Part shown: positions 40,287 to 50,463 of the stretch, one piece after another
Layout: every line of letters starts with the position of its first letter
Numbering within the stretch: the stretch's first letter is position 1
Origin: Candidatus Krumholzibacteriota bacterium
Lineage (GTDB): Bacteria; Krumholzibacteriota; Krumholzibacteriia; LZORAL124-64-63
DNA length: 64,000 bases
Reading direction: 5' to 3'
NCBI GenBank assembly: GCA_024275485.1
Contig: JAJRZA010000037.1
Coordinates: 111,020 to 175,019 of the forward strand
Position numbers and translations under genes: made by a program
The notes under the pieces: generated by a model
What the model was told of the DNA's origin: nothing
What the model saw: the letters and a program-made list of their open reading frames with translations, nothing else
Database searches by the model: none

Positions 40287-41633
40287 ATGCAGTTGGATGG
40301 CCGTATTTCGAAGACGTTTTTTTTGGGTTTTTTGGCTACAGCATTAGTCATTCTTACCAATCCGATTGCTGATGCACCCTGTCTCGCATCGGAAGGGTCA
40401 CAGGTTGACCTGGAACCTTTTCGCGGGCAGGTCATCGTCGAAATTACCATTGCCGGCAACCATGTCACCAAGGATTGGGTCATTGCCCGCGAGGTTTGGG
40501 CCAGCGAAGGCGAAAGCCTTGATCCGGATGAGATCCAGGAGGATATCATTCGCCTGGAGAACCTGGCTATCTTTGGTGAAGTCCTGGTCACTCCCTCTGC
40601 CGTAGAAGGCGGAGTCTCCCTCAACTATTCTTTCACTGAAATGCCGTGGATCATTCCCTACCCCGCCATGAGCTATACCGAAGAAAATGGTTTTTCCCTG
40701 GGGGTTGGAGTGGCGTCTCCGAATTTTGCAGGACGAGACATCATGCTGTCCGGATCCGCGGTTTTTGGCGGAAGCACCAAGTACAATTTTTCGGCCGCCA
40801 ATCCCTGGATATCCGGCAATCATGTTTCTGCTGGGGTGGTGGCCTTTCACCAGACCCGGCGCAATGTGCTGTTGGATTTTGAACAGGTCTCGGACATGGT
40901 GAACTTGAACGCGGGCAAGTACATCGGAAAGAACGGTCGTCTTAAAATCAGTGGGGGATACTATGGCGTGGGCAGCGACCAGCCCAATCGGACCCTGGAT
41001 CCGGACAACTACGATGATCTGTGGTTTGGTGCGATCAATCTGGGTTATGATGGACGTGATTCATGGCGGTCCCCCCATGAAGGGTGGCACAACGAGGTCG
41101 CTCTGCTGTACATCGGGGGAGATGCCAACACCTGGACCTGGGGAATGGATGTTCGCCGCTATCATCCGATTGGTGAGCGCCACACCATAGCCACAGGCCC
41201 ATATTTGGGTCTGCAATCGGGAACCGTGGGTGAAGACATCCCCGAATACCTGCAGTATTTCATTGGTGGGGCCAACAGTGTGCGTGGCTATGAACTGGAA
41301 AAACTGGGTAAGGAAATTTTCGGAAAAAACCAATTTCTTTATACCCTTGAATATCGATACCTGGCCATCCCTACACGACCCGTCAAAATCCTGAAATGGA
41401 CTTTCAGCCTGGGTTTGGAGCTGGCAACTTTTGGAGACGTTGGTGTGGCCTGGAGTCATCCCCATGACTTCAATGTTGACCGTACCCGAAGCGGGTTTGG
41501 AGTGGGGGTTCGCTTGCTGGTACCGGGTCTGGACAGCCTGCGGTTTGATGTGGCCAGGAGTGAAGAAGGAAATACCGTGTTCAACTTTGGCGTTCGTGCC
41601 ATATTTGATGAGAGGAAAAAGCGGGTGCGATAG
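40287..41633 (+). CDS. BamA/TamA-like outer membrane protein (POTRA plus surface-antigen barrel)
   Basis: ITIAGNHVTKDWVIAREVWASEGESLD POTRA-like; FIGGANSVRGYELEKLG; C-terminal barrel strands. Start at ATG with upstream ggaggg. Confidence 0.8.
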   Translation: MQLDGRISKTFFLGFLATALVILTNPIADAPCLASEGSQVDLEPFRGQVIVEITIAGNHVTKDWVIAREVWASEGESLDPDEIQEDIIRLENLAIFGEVLVTPSAVEGGVSLNYSFTEMPWIIPYPAMSYTEENGFSLGVGVASPNFAGRDIMLSGSAVFGGSTKYNFSAANPWISGNHVSAGVVAFHQTRRNVLLDFEQVSDMVNLNAGKYIGKNGRLKISGGYYGVGSDQPNRTLDPDNYDDLWFGAINLGYDGRDSWRSPHEGWHNEVALLYIGGDANTWTWGMDVRRYHPIGERHTIATGPYLGLQSGTVGEDIPEYLQYFIGGANSVRGYELEKLGKEIFGKNQFLYTLEYRYLAIPTRPVKILKWTFSLGLELATFGDVGVAWSHPHDFNVDRTRSGFGVGVRLLVPGLDSLRFDVARSEEGNTVFNFGVRAIFDERKKRVR

Positions 41634-41671
41634 CTCGCTCCAGTACCAATTAATCTCACGGAGGGAATATC

Positions 41672-43369
41672 TTGAATCGTCGAAATGCAATAGTTTCACT
41701 CCTTCTTGCTGTTCTGACCGTGTCAATGGTGCCCTGCTGGGCCGCTGAGCAACCAAAACTCATTCTGCAAATCACCGTCGACGCTTTGCGCGGTGACTTG
41801 CCCACCCGCTTTCCAAAAATGCTGGGCCAAGGTGGATTTGAATACCTGCTGGAAGACGGCATCCATTTCACCAATGCCCACTACCAACACGCCAATACTG
41901 AAACCGTTGTAGGGCATGCATCCTTGGCCACGGGCGCTGTCCCTGCTCTTCATGGGATGGTGGCAAACGTGTGGTTCGATCGCGAATTGGATCGCCTTGT
42001 CTACAACATTGAAGATTTCGACAGCAACCTGCTATCCACCTACGCCGATGTGAACGCCAAAACGGAAATCGATCCCACGCAGAAAGTGGCCAAGGTCGAT
42101 GGTCGTTCGCCGCAAAACATCCAGGCCACCACCTTCAGTGATGAACTGGCGGTCCATTTTGCCGGGCAATCAAAGATCTTCGCCGTGTCGGTGAAAGACC
42201 GTGGGGCAGTAACCCTGGCGGGACAATCCGGCAAGGCATTCTGGTTCTCCAAGGCCCTCAACGAATTTGTTAGCACCACTTATTACTATGACGAGTATCC
42301 TTCCTGGGTGGTGGAATTCAATGGAGGCAAACCGGCATTGGCCTATGCGGACAAATCCTGGGAGCTGATGCACCCACGAGAACAATATCTGTTCGGCGAT
42401 GCCGATGACCGCGAGTATGAAACCGATTTTCCGGGTTTTGGACGAACCTTTCCCCATGCCTACGGCCAGGCAGATGACAAGTATTTCGGAACCAAGCTTA
42501 CTCTTGGTCCAGCTGGTGACGTGTTGACATTGGCTTTTGCCAAAACCTTGTTGCTCAACGAAGATCTGGGACAGGACGAAGTACCCGACTATCTCGCTAT
42601 CAGCTTTTCCTCCACCGATTATGTCGGCCACCTTTTTGGTGCATCCAGCCTCGAGACCGAAGACAACATCGCCCACCTGGATCGAACCCTGGCTGACCTG
42701 TTCGCCTTTATTGACCAACAGGTTGGTTTGAAGAACACCCTTGTCGTGCTGTCGGCCGATCATGGCCAGCCGGAAATGCCAGGGTACCTGGATGAACTCG
42801 GCATTCACACCGGTCATATCTTCGATACTGAAGCCCTCGACAAGGCACCGGCCATGGAGGCCCTGAAAAAGCAATTCGGTATTGGTGAAGAGTTGATCCA
42901 GGAATACTTCACGCCGTACCTCTATCTGAACAACGAGCTGATCCGGGAAATGGGACTGGACCAAGCCGAGGTGGAGCGGGCCGTCGCCAGGGAAATGGTG
43001 AAGTTCAAGGGTGTTGCCACCGCAGTTTCGAGTTCTGCCCTGCGCACGGCCAATCTGCCGGACACCGAACTGATGCGCTTGATTCTGAACAATTTTCACC
43101 CCAAACGATCCGGTGACATCTACCTGGTGCTGGAGCCCAATGTCTACATCAACGATTTCGATGGTTTGGTGGTTGCATCAACCCATGGCTCGCCTTGGCG
43201 TTACGATACCTCTGTACCGGTGTTTTTTGCAGGAGCCGGTTTGAGTTCGGCTACGGTACATCGGGCCATCACACCCTATGATATTGCACCCACCTTGTCG
43301 GCCTGTCTCAAGATTAAAGCGCCTTCCGGTGCTTTTGGTGAACCGCTGGCGGAAGTTTTGGGTAAATGA
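41672..43369 (+). CDS. Alkaline phosphatase superfamily (type I phosphodiesterase/PafA-like) protein
   Basis: ITVDALRGDLPTRF; NTETVVGHASLATGAVPALHGM; LVVLSADHGQPEMPGY. TTG start after ggaggg. Confidence 0.85.
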   Translation: MNRRNAIVSLLLAVLTVSMVPCWAAEQPKLILQITVDALRGDLPTRFPKMLGQGGFEYLLEDGIHFTNAHYQHANTETVVGHASLATGAVPALHGMVANVWFDRELDRLVYNIEDFDSNLLSTYADVNAKTEIDPTQKVAKVDGRSPQNIQATTFSDELAVHFAGQSKIFAVSVKDRGAVTLAGQSGKAFWFSKALNEFVSTTYYYDEYPSWVVEFNGGKPALAYADKSWELMHPREQYLFGDADDREYETDFPGFGRTFPHAYGQADDKYFGTKLTLGPAGDVLTLAFAKTLLLNEDLGQDEVPDYLAISFSSTDYVGHLFGASSLETEDNIAHLDRTLADLFAFIDQQVGLKNTLVVLSADHGQPEMPGYLDELGIHTGHIFDTEALDKAPAMEALKKQFGIGEELIQEYFTPYLYLNNELIREMGLDQAEVERAVAREMVKFKGVATAVSSSALRTANLPDTELMRLILNNFHPKRSGDIYLVLEPNVYINDFDGLVVASTHGSPWRYDTSVPVFFAGAGLSSATVHRAITPYDIAPTLSACLKIKAPSGAFGEPLAEVLGK

Positions 43370-43522
43370 TGCAGTCGCCAAAACTATGATGGATCCAAGG
43401 CGGATGTGGCAGAGGTTGCGGTATTGCCTGTGCTCAGGACCTTCATTGCATTATATTTTAGGGGGTCAGTCGACTCAATGAGTTGCTATCCACCTTGATG
43501 TTTTTGCAGAGGGGAGTGCACC

Positions 43523-44983
43523 GTGTCCGCCAACGACTCACGGGATATCCTGTACCGCACTCTTTTGCGGCATGCCCTGGTGCGAACCGTTTTTCTGTAT
43601 TTCATTCCCCTGCTGTTGCTAACCCTTTTTTTCCACATTCAATACCGGCTTGTCCTGCGTGACATTGAGGTCCGTCACCAGCTATCCCTGGCCGAGCATC
43701 AGGCCGGCATGCTGGACATGTTTCTCGGTGATCGCCTTTTGAACCTGACCCAATTGACCGACAACCTTGACTTCCTGCATGATCCCCAGCCGGGTGATGT
43801 ACAAAAGAACCTGGATGTCCTGCAGGAGTCGAGTGTAGCTTTTGTGGATCTGGCCGTGCTCGATGCCCATGGGGTTGTGCTGGGTTATGCAGGTCCGCTG
43901 CCCCGCCTCAGCGAACTGAATTACCGGGATGAAGCCTGGTTTGCGCGCCTTTTGGCGGGTAAATCCTCCCACGTCATCACCGATGTCTACCTGGGCTTTC
44001 GGGGAGAACCGCATTTTACCATGGCTTTGAAGATTGAGCCGTCCAACCAGGTTCGAATTCTTCGGGCTGTGTTGTCTCCGGAGATCATACTATCGCATTT
44101 GCCGCCACGCGCTTCCGATGTTGAAGACGACCTCGGGAAACTGACCAACATGGGGTCCAATATCTGGTTGGTAGCGGGAGCTTTCTGCTTGATCGGGGGC
44201 CTGGTGATTTGGCGGTTGTCTCGTTGGGTTGCCCATCAACAACACGAAGCCCTGTTGGTTGAGAAGGATCTCTCCCTGCAGCTCATTCATGCCGCCAAGT
44301 TGGCTTCGGTAGGAGAATTGGCTTCGGGCATTGCCCACGAGATCAACAACCCCCTGGCTGTGATCGCCGAAAAGGTTGGGTTGATGCAGGACCATCTCGA
44401 TCCAGGTTTTGGACGTTCCCTCTCGGAAGAAAAGCTTAAAAGCCACCTGAGTTCCATTGAAGGAGCCGTCTACCGTTGTACAGGCATCACTCGCCAACTC
44501 CTGGGCTTCGTGCGCCAAACCGGCATTGAACTTGTTCCCTGTGACGTACCGGTTCTGGTGGATAAACTCCTGGATCGCCTGTTGGGGTCTGAGATGGAAG
44601 TTTCCGACATCACTGTTGTCAGGGATTACGGGCCCCAATTGCCCAAGGTGATCACGGATCCCGGTCAATTGCAGCAGGTTGTTTTGAATCTGTTGAAAAA
44701 TGCTGCAGATTCCATCAGTGGTCCAGGCACCATCACCATCACCATGCGTGAAAAACACAACCGTTTTACCCTGAAAGTTAATGATACCGGTTGTGGGATG
44801 ACCGAGGAACAACTGGAAAAGGTCTTCATGCCATTCTTCACCACCAAAGCACCAGACAAGGGTACGGGGTTGGGTTTGAGCGTGAGCTTTGGGATTGTTG
44901 AAAGCCTTGGTGGGGAACTCAGCGTTCGCAGTGAGGCTTCGGTAGGAAGCGAATTCACCATCGAGTTGCCCGTGGGGAATTGA
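43523..44983 (+). CDS. Sensor histidine kinase with periplasmic dCache-like domain
   Basis: ASVGELASGIAHEINNPLAVIAEKVG H-box; N box NLLKNAADSI; G boxes DTGCGM and GTGLGLSVS. Confidence 0.9.
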   Translation: MSANDSRDILYRTLLRHALVRTVFLYFIPLLLLTLFFHIQYRLVLRDIEVRHQLSLAEHQAGMLDMFLGDRLLNLTQLTDNLDFLHDPQPGDVQKNLDVLQESSVAFVDLAVLDAHGVVLGYAGPLPRLSELNYRDEAWFARLLAGKSSHVITDVYLGFRGEPHFTMALKIEPSNQVRILRAVLSPEIILSHLPPRASDVEDDLGKLTNMGSNIWLVAGAFCLIGGLVIWRLSRWVAHQQHEALLVEKDLSLQLIHAAKLASVGELASGIAHEINNPLAVIAEKVGLMQDHLDPGFGRSLSEEKLKSHLSSIEGAVYRCTGITRQLLGFVRQTGIELVPCDVPVLVDKLLDRLLGSEMEVSDITVVRDYGPQLPKVITDPGQLQQVVLNLLKNAADSISGPGTITITMREKHNRFTLKVNDTGCGMTEEQLEKVFMPFFTTKAPDKGTGLGLSVSFGIVESLGGELSVRSEASVGSEFTIELPVGN

Positions 44984-44984
44984 C

Positions 44985-47036
44985 ATGCCTGATATAAATC
45001 GCAAGTTGCGGGTTCTTCTGGTGGACGATGAGTGTGGGTTTCGCCGTTCCCTAGCCGAACGATTGGATATTCGCGGGTATGAAGTCCTGCAAGCCCAAGA
45101 CGGCAATGAAGCCTTGCGCATGGTGCGTTTCGATCGGGATATCGATGTCATCGTTCTGGACAAGAACATGCCCGATATGGACGGTCCGGCAACCTTGACG
45201 GAGCTCAAGATATATCGCCCGGAAATCCCCATCATCATGTTGACCGGGTATGGCTCGGTTGGTTCGGCCTTGAAGGTGGGCCAATTGGGAGTATTTCGCT
45301 ACCTTTCCAAACCAGTCCCCATCAACAAACTTACCCAGGCCATTGACGCAGCGGCCCAGGAAAAAACGAATGCCCTGGCTCGGATGGATATGCCCAAGCG
45401 GCGACACACCCACTGGCGGAAACGTCTGACCGGCAGCCACAACCTTCGACCCCTCATGATCCTGCTGGGCTTCATGGTCATCCTGCTGGCGTCGCTCATG
45501 CCTCTTCCCCAGGGTTTACTTGCGCTTCTGGATTCTCCGAAAACGGTACACCGGGAAAGTGACCTCATCGCCGGTTACCCTTCCTATGTTGACATGGCCG
45601 AAGCAACGACCATTGCTGAGCACTTCCGGGCCGGTTACCATCCACCGGGAATGACCAGTGACAACCAGGTAACTCACCTGGCACGCCGGGCCATGCTCAT
45701 GGTCGGGCTGATTGTGATGGCCGCCCTTTTCTGGGCGACTGGAGCGGTACCCATGGGAGTGACCGCGTTGATCGTGGCGGTGGTCATGTATGCCTCCGGA
45801 GTTATGCGGCCCGATGGCATCGCCCAGGCTTTTGCCAAGGATGCGGTGGTATTTATTTTCGGGGTTCTTGTGCTCTCCCGGGTCATCGTCAGCACGGGGC
45901 TGGACCGGCGGCTGGCCATGCTGCTTCTGAAGCCCGTTCGTAACCTCCATCTATTGCTCTTCGTCTTTCTGCCCCTCTTTGCGCTGACCTGTTCCTTTGT
46001 CAGTGAATCGATTCTTATCGCCCTGATGATGCCTCTTTTCATCAGCGTTTACCGTGAAATCAAGCAGGACCCGAAACAAACAGCCAGTCCTGAAAGTCAT
46101 CGCCAACTTCTGGTGATGTTTGCGCTGATGCTCTGTTACGCAAGCAACCTTGGTGGGCCGGGTTCCCCGGCAGCCGGTGGTCGCAATGCGGTCATGGTGG
46201 GCATCCTTGCCGACTATGGTCAGGCACCTTCTTTTCTGCAGTGGATGAAATACGGGCTGCCTTTTGTCCCGGTGGCCGGACTGGCGGTGGGATTGTATTT
46301 CTTTGTGGCTTTCCGTCGTAGAATCAAGGTCCGAAATCTGGACGTGGCGGAGTTCGCTCGTCGCTCCAGCAAAAGACTGGGTCCCATGAACAGGGAAGAG
46401 CATGTCACTGCCGCGGTCTCCCTGCTGGTGATCGTCCTGTGGATATTCGGCAGTGAGCGGTTCGGCATGGGCGGGCCCATTCTCTTGGGGCTGGTGTTGT
46501 TGAATCTTCTTGGAGTGATGAAGTGGCGTGAAATCACCCTCATCCATTGGGACGTGGTTTTCCTGTACGCGGGAGCCAGTGCCCTGGGTAAGGGCCTGGC
46601 CGTCACAGGGGGAGCACTGTTTCTGGCCCAGGGTTCCATGGACCTGCTGGCAAAAACTGCCGGAGAGAGTCTTCTGGGCGAAACCTTCTTGCCGATGACG
46701 GTGAGTTTGGTGACCGGCCTGATTACCAACATCATGAGCGATGGCGCCACCGTGGCCGCCCTCGGCCCCATAACCGTGCCCATGGCCCAGGATGCCGGTC
46801 TGCACCCCTGGGCTCTTGGTTTCGCCACGGCTTATGCTTCATCCTTTCCCCACATGCTCATCATCGGGACGCCAGCCAACGCCCTGGTCTACATCATGTG
46901 CAAAGACCCTGTGACCGGCCGGCAACTCGTCACCCAAAAAGACTTTCTGAAGCACGGATTCCTGGTGTTCCTGCTGAGCTTTGCCATCCTGTGGCTCTGG
47001 ACTTTTCTGGGTTATTGGCAATGGATCGGTTTTTGA
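44985..47036 (+). CDS. CheY-like receiver domain fused to an SLC13/DASS-family transporter
   Basis: N-term receiver: LLVDDE, VIVLDKNMPDMDG, MLTGYG, YLSKPV. Then a TM-rich DASS-like part: FWATGAVPMGVTAL, CYASNLGGPGSPAAGGRNA, TNIMSDGATVAALGPI. Confidence 0.88.
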   Translation: MPDINRKLRVLLVDDECGFRRSLAERLDIRGYEVLQAQDGNEALRMVRFDRDIDVIVLDKNMPDMDGPATLTELKIYRPEIPIIMLTGYGSVGSALKVGQLGVFRYLSKPVPINKLTQAIDAAAQEKTNALARMDMPKRRHTHWRKRLTGSHNLRPLMILLGFMVILLASLMPLPQGLLALLDSPKTVHRESDLIAGYPSYVDMAEATTIAEHFRAGYHPPGMTSDNQVTHLARRAMLMVGLIVMAALFWATGAVPMGVTALIVAVVMYASGVMRPDGIAQAFAKDAVVFIFGVLVLSRVIVSTGLDRRLAMLLLKPVRNLHLLLFVFLPLFALTCSFVSESILIALMMPLFISVYREIKQDPKQTASPESHRQLLVMFALMLCYASNLGGPGSPAAGGRNAVMVGILADYGQAPSFLQWMKYGLPFVPVAGLAVGLYFFVAFRRRIKVRNLDVAEFARRSSKRLGPMNREEHVTAAVSLLVIVLWIFGSERFGMGGPILLGLVLLNLLGVMKWREITLIHWDVVFLYAGASALGKGLAVTGGALFLAQGSMDLLAKTAGESLLGETFLPMTVSLVTGLITNIMSDGATVAALGPITVPMAQDAGLHPWALGFATAYASSFPHMLIIGTPANALVYIMCKDPVTGRQLVTQKDFLKHGFLVFLLSFAILWLWTFLGYWQWIGF

Positions 47037-47056
47037 CAAAGATGGAGGTTGGACCA

Positions 47057-47557
47057 ATGAACAAGACCCAAGGCAAACACATCAAGCTGCTCATCGTTGA
47101 CGACGAAGCCGAATTCCTGGTCACCCTGAGTGAACGTCTGGAAATGCGGGATTTCGATGTGCGGCCGGTCAAAAGCGGACAAGACGCCCTGGAGTTGTGC
47201 AAGAAGGAAAAATTCGACCTGGCCCTGGTGGATTTGAAGATGCCGCAGATGGACGGGAAAGAACTTCTCACACAATTGAAAGCCGAACACAAGTACCTGG
47301 AGGTGATCATTCTGACGGGTCACGGGTCCTTGGGCAGTGCGGTGGAATGCGCCAAGCTGGGAGCATTCAACTATCTGCCCAAACCGTATCAGCTGGAAGA
47401 CTTGCTGGAAGTTTTGCGGGACGCTTATCTGGCGCGCATGAAGAAAAAAGCTGAAGACGATGAAGAGTACATTGAGGAATTGATGCGCCTGGCCCAGGGG
47501 GAAAGCCCCCTGGGAATTCTCAGGCGAATGAAGGAGTTGGATGATGGGAGACGGTGA
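47057..47557 (+). CDS. Stand-alone response regulator receiver protein
   Basis: LLIVDDEAEFL, DLALVDLKMPQMDG, IILTGHG, YLPKPY; short charged C-terminal tail with no DNA-binding domain. Confidence 0.88.
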   Translation: MNKTQGKHIKLLIVDDEAEFLVTLSERLEMRDFDVRPVKSGQDALELCKKEKFDLALVDLKMPQMDGKELLTQLKAEHKYLEVIILTGHGSLGSAVECAKLGAFNYLPKPYQLEDLLEVLRDAYLARMKKKAEDDEEYIEELMRLAQGESPLGILRRMKELDDGRR

Positions 47558-47578
47558 TGTTTGTTTGGCAACAGCCCG

Positions 47579-48526
47579 CTAGCAGTTGGGCAGGGTTGGG
47601 TTGATTTTGGGAGTTAGCTGGAGCCGTGCTCGCAGAAAGTGGGTGGAGGCCAGGGATCGGTTCTGAAAGCGGTTCCAGGGGACGATGGCGCACATGATTC
47701 CCTTCAAGGAGAATTCAAGGAATTGGGCCAGGCGGAATTTCCATACCTGGGAGGGGCCGTAGTTTTTCTCAATGAAGAGCCGGTAACTTTTTTGAAATTG
47801 CCGGGTGGTGAAAATGCTGGCTTTTTGGGCGGATTGACCTTCCAGATGAGCAATTTTTGAATCGGCGCAGTACCAGATTTCGAGCCCGGCCTGGTGGGCG
47901 CGCCAGCACCAGTCGGTTTCTTCGAAGTACATGAAGAAGCGTTCGTCCAGATGGCCGATTTTTTCCAGGGCAGGCCGTGGGATCAGAAAACAGGCCCCGG
48001 CAATGTACTGCACCTTGCAGGAAGGGTCGTTGGGTTGGGGAATATTGACGATTCTGTTTTGGAAAAAGCGCCCGGGGAGTTTGCGCTTTGGATCCAGGAA
48101 ACCCAACCAATGAAAGTGTGGGGCGGGGAAAAAACCGGATGTGATGGTGGGTTGGCCCTGGGCATCGGTTAGCATGGGGGAAACGGCACCTAGATTATTT
48201 CGGCCCTGCGCCCAGGTCACAAGAGTGGTCAGACTTGAGTCGGGGCACACCGTATCGGGGTTCAGCAGGAGGATGAAATCTCCGCGGCACTGATCAAAAA
48301 CCAGGTTGTTGGCTTTGGAAAAACCAAGATTTTCACCGGATTGGACCAGGGTGAATTGCGGGAAAGCCTCCTGCACCATATCTGCTGAACCATCAGCCGA
48401 ATTGTTGTCCACCACGATGACTTCATATTCCAGGGAAGCACAGGCGTTGTCCAACGATGACAGACAATCCCGCAAAAACTCCCGGGTATTCCAGCTGACG
48501 ATGACGATGCTCAGATCCACACTCAT
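47579..48526 (-). CDS. Glycosyltransferase family 2
   Basis: LSIVIVSWNTREFLRDCLSSLD; VVDNNSADGSADMV; FILLLNPDTV. Confidence 0.92.
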   Translation of the reverse strand: MSVDLSIVIVSWNTREFLRDCLSSLDNACASLEYEVIVVDNNSADGSADMVQEAFPQFTLVQSGENLGFSKANNLVFDQCRGDFILLLNPDTVCPDSSLTTLVTWAQGRNNLGAVSPMLTDAQGQPTITSGFFPAPHFHWLGFLDPKRKLPGRFFQNRIVNIPQPNDPSCKVQYIAGACFLIPRPALEKIGHLDERFFMYFEETDWCWRAHQAGLEIWYCADSKIAHLEGQSAQKASIFTTRQFQKSYRLFIEKNYGPSQVWKFRLAQFLEFSLKGIMCAIVPWNRFQNRSLASTHFLRARLQLTPKINPTLPNC

Positions 48527-48535
48527 GTCGTGATC

Positions 48536-49285
48536 TCAGGATTCCGGTTTGCGGGCCACAACCAAAAGGAAGGTGCCGGCCGCTTCAAGTGGAGTGGCCG
48601 CCTCGGCTGCTGCCAGCTCACGGGCCAGAGAAGTGCAACGCAGGCGTCCAAAGTTGAAACCCTCTTTTATACCGCGGATGAACAATTGGTGGGCCAGCTC
48701 GCTGCGGAATAGATTTCGGGTTTCCAGCACCTCAAAACCCATTTCGGTGAGCAGGTCATTCAAGGTGTCCTGCCGGAAATAGCGCACCACATGATGATCG
48801 GAGCGGTGCTTTTCAATCAGGGCCTCGTCATGGATGGTTTCGAGGGTGTCCACGGTGAAAATGATTCGGGCGCCCGGTTTCAAGATCCGCAGACACTCCT
48901 GCAGGACTTCTTCGTGGTTGTCGATATGTTCAATGACACAAACACTGAAAATCAAATCAAAACTATCGGCGTCGAACCCGATTTTCTCCAGGGGGCGGTC
49001 TTCAAAATCAGCGTTGGCCTTGTGGGAGAAGCCGGCGGCATAACTGCGGGCATCGGCAATGAAGGAACTGTTCACGTCGATACCGGTGATGTGGCCGACG
49101 TGCTCGCCGAAGAGTAAAGTCTGCAGCCCGTCACCGCATCCAATATCGAGAACCCGCTCGTCGCCGCGGAAATCGGCCCTGTCGATCATCTCCCCGAATT
49201 CCACAATCTTAAACGGGCTGTAGGTGAAGCGGATGTGGGGGTACAACCCCAGCTTCATGAGAAACTTCAGGACGGTCTTTTTCAA
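48536..49285 (-). CDS. Class I SAM-dependent methyltransferase
   Basis: VLDIGCGDGLQTLLFGEHVGHITGID; FDLIFSVCVIEHIDN. Confidence 0.88.
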   Translation of the reverse strand: MKKTVLKFLMKLGLYPHIRFTYSPFKIVEFGEMIDRADFRGDERVLDIGCGDGLQTLLFGEHVGHITGIDVNSSFIADARSYAAGFSHKANADFEDRPLEKIGFDADSFDLIFSVCVIEHIDNHEEVLQECLRILKPGARIIFTVDTLETIHDEALIEKHRSDHHVVRYFRQDTLNDLLTEMGFEVLETRNLFRSELAHQLFIRGIKEGFNFGRLRCTSLARELAAAEAATPLEAAGTFLLVVARKPES

Positions 49286-49286
49286 C

Positions 49287-50141
49287 CTATTTCCTTCCGG
49301 CCTTGCGCAGCAACTCCTGCTCCTCGTCCGTCAGGCTCTGCAATCCGTCGCGGGAAATTTTGTCCAGGATGAGATCGATTCGTTTTTGGTCCTTGTCTTC
49401 ACCATGGTTGTGAAAACCAGGGTCGGCAGTGTTGTTGCGGGGCTTGAAATCAGGCCGCACAACCTTCATGCGTCGTTTCGCCCGGGCACCTTTCCACATG
49501 GAACTGATGGCGCTGCCTCGGAACATCTGACCGCTCAAGCCGGGGATGGTGGCCTGGATGAAAATAAACCCGGCCAACAATCCGCCGAGGTGAGCAAGGT
49601 GGGCAATGCCGTCTCCCTTGGGAATGGACAGAAGGTCCATCAGGCCGTAAAGAACAACCAGGTACTTGGCTTTGATGGGAATGAATCCCATCAGAAAGAC
49701 AACATTGTTGGGAAAGCTCATGCCGTAGGCCAGCAACAGGCCCATCAGGGCGCCCGAAGCGCCGAGCATCCAGCCACCTCCAACACCGGCAAGGGCGAAG
49801 ATGCCGTATAAAATGGAACCACCGATGCCACAGACGAAATAGTAGATCAGGAAGGTCCGTTGTCCCCAGAGGGCTTCAATTTGAGTGCCAAAGATCCAAA
49901 CACCCAGCATATTCCACATGATGTGACTGAAGCCGCCATGCAGAAACATATAGGTGACAAAACGCCAAACCTGAAACTGGTTCACCGCCAGGCGGACGTT
50001 GAAAGCGCCCCATTGTTCCAAAATGTTGGGCAACATCTGCTGCAAAAAGAAGATGCCGACATTGGCAATCAAAATTATTTTAATCATGGGGGTCAGCTGA
50101 AAACCGCTGAAGGCCATGCGGCGGCCATTGTTTAACCTCAT
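49287..50141 (-). CDS. Rhomboid family intramembrane serine protease
   Basis: THFLHGGFSHIMWNMLGVWIFG-like; GASGALMGLLLAYG catalytic GxSG; HLAHLGGLLAGF. Confidence 0.9.
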   Translation of the reverse strand: MRLNNGRRMAFSGFQLTPMIKIILIANVGIFFLQQMLPNILEQWGAFNVRLAVNQFQVWRFVTYMFLHGGFSHIMWNMLGVWIFGTQIEALWGQRTFLIYYFVCGIGGSILYGIFALAGVGGGWMLGASGALMGLLLAYGMSFPNNVVFLMGFIPIKAKYLVVLYGLMDLLSIPKGDGIAHLAHLGGLLAGFIFIQATIPGLSGQMFRGSAISSMWKGARAKRRMKVVRPDFKPRNNTADPGFHNHGEDKDQKRIDLILDKISRDGLQSLTDEEQELLRKAGRK

Positions 50142-50323
50142 CTGATCTTCGCTCCATCTGCGGGATTGCTAGGGTGGGAAACGAGTCGTTGATTCCTGTT
50201 CCCCCAAATGTACACAACTTTGTTATCGGGACCAACCACAAACACCTGATGCTGTTTTTCAAGATGATATAGGGGAGGCCCTGGTGGTTTTCCCCTGACG
50301 AAAGGTTTCATGCTTCTAATCAT
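50138..50323 (-). CDS. Small hypothetical protein translationally coupled to the rhomboid gene
   Basis: 61 aa; stop overlaps the rhomboid start (ATGA); MIRSMKPFVRGKPPGPPLYHLEKQHQVFVVGPDNKVVYIWGN. Confidence 0.45.
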   Translation of the reverse strand: MIRSMKPFVRGKPPGPPLYHLEKQHQVFVVGPDNKVVYIWGNRNQRLVSHPSNPADGAKIR

Positions 50324-50463
50324 GCTCCAAATATGCTGGGAGAGTGTCGGCAGACAAGGAACTTACTTGCGGGTGTAGCCCCAGTAGACCACCAAATCAA
50401 AGGGCTTTTCATTCCTCATTCAGTGGAGCATATTTGCGCGGTGCCTCCAGCGGAAAGGATCTC

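Noticed and set aside
46220-46828. Antisense ORFs in the DASS transporter, including 45951..46805 and 45516..45950
   Set aside because: GC-rich shadow ORFs on the opposite strand of a clear membrane protein.
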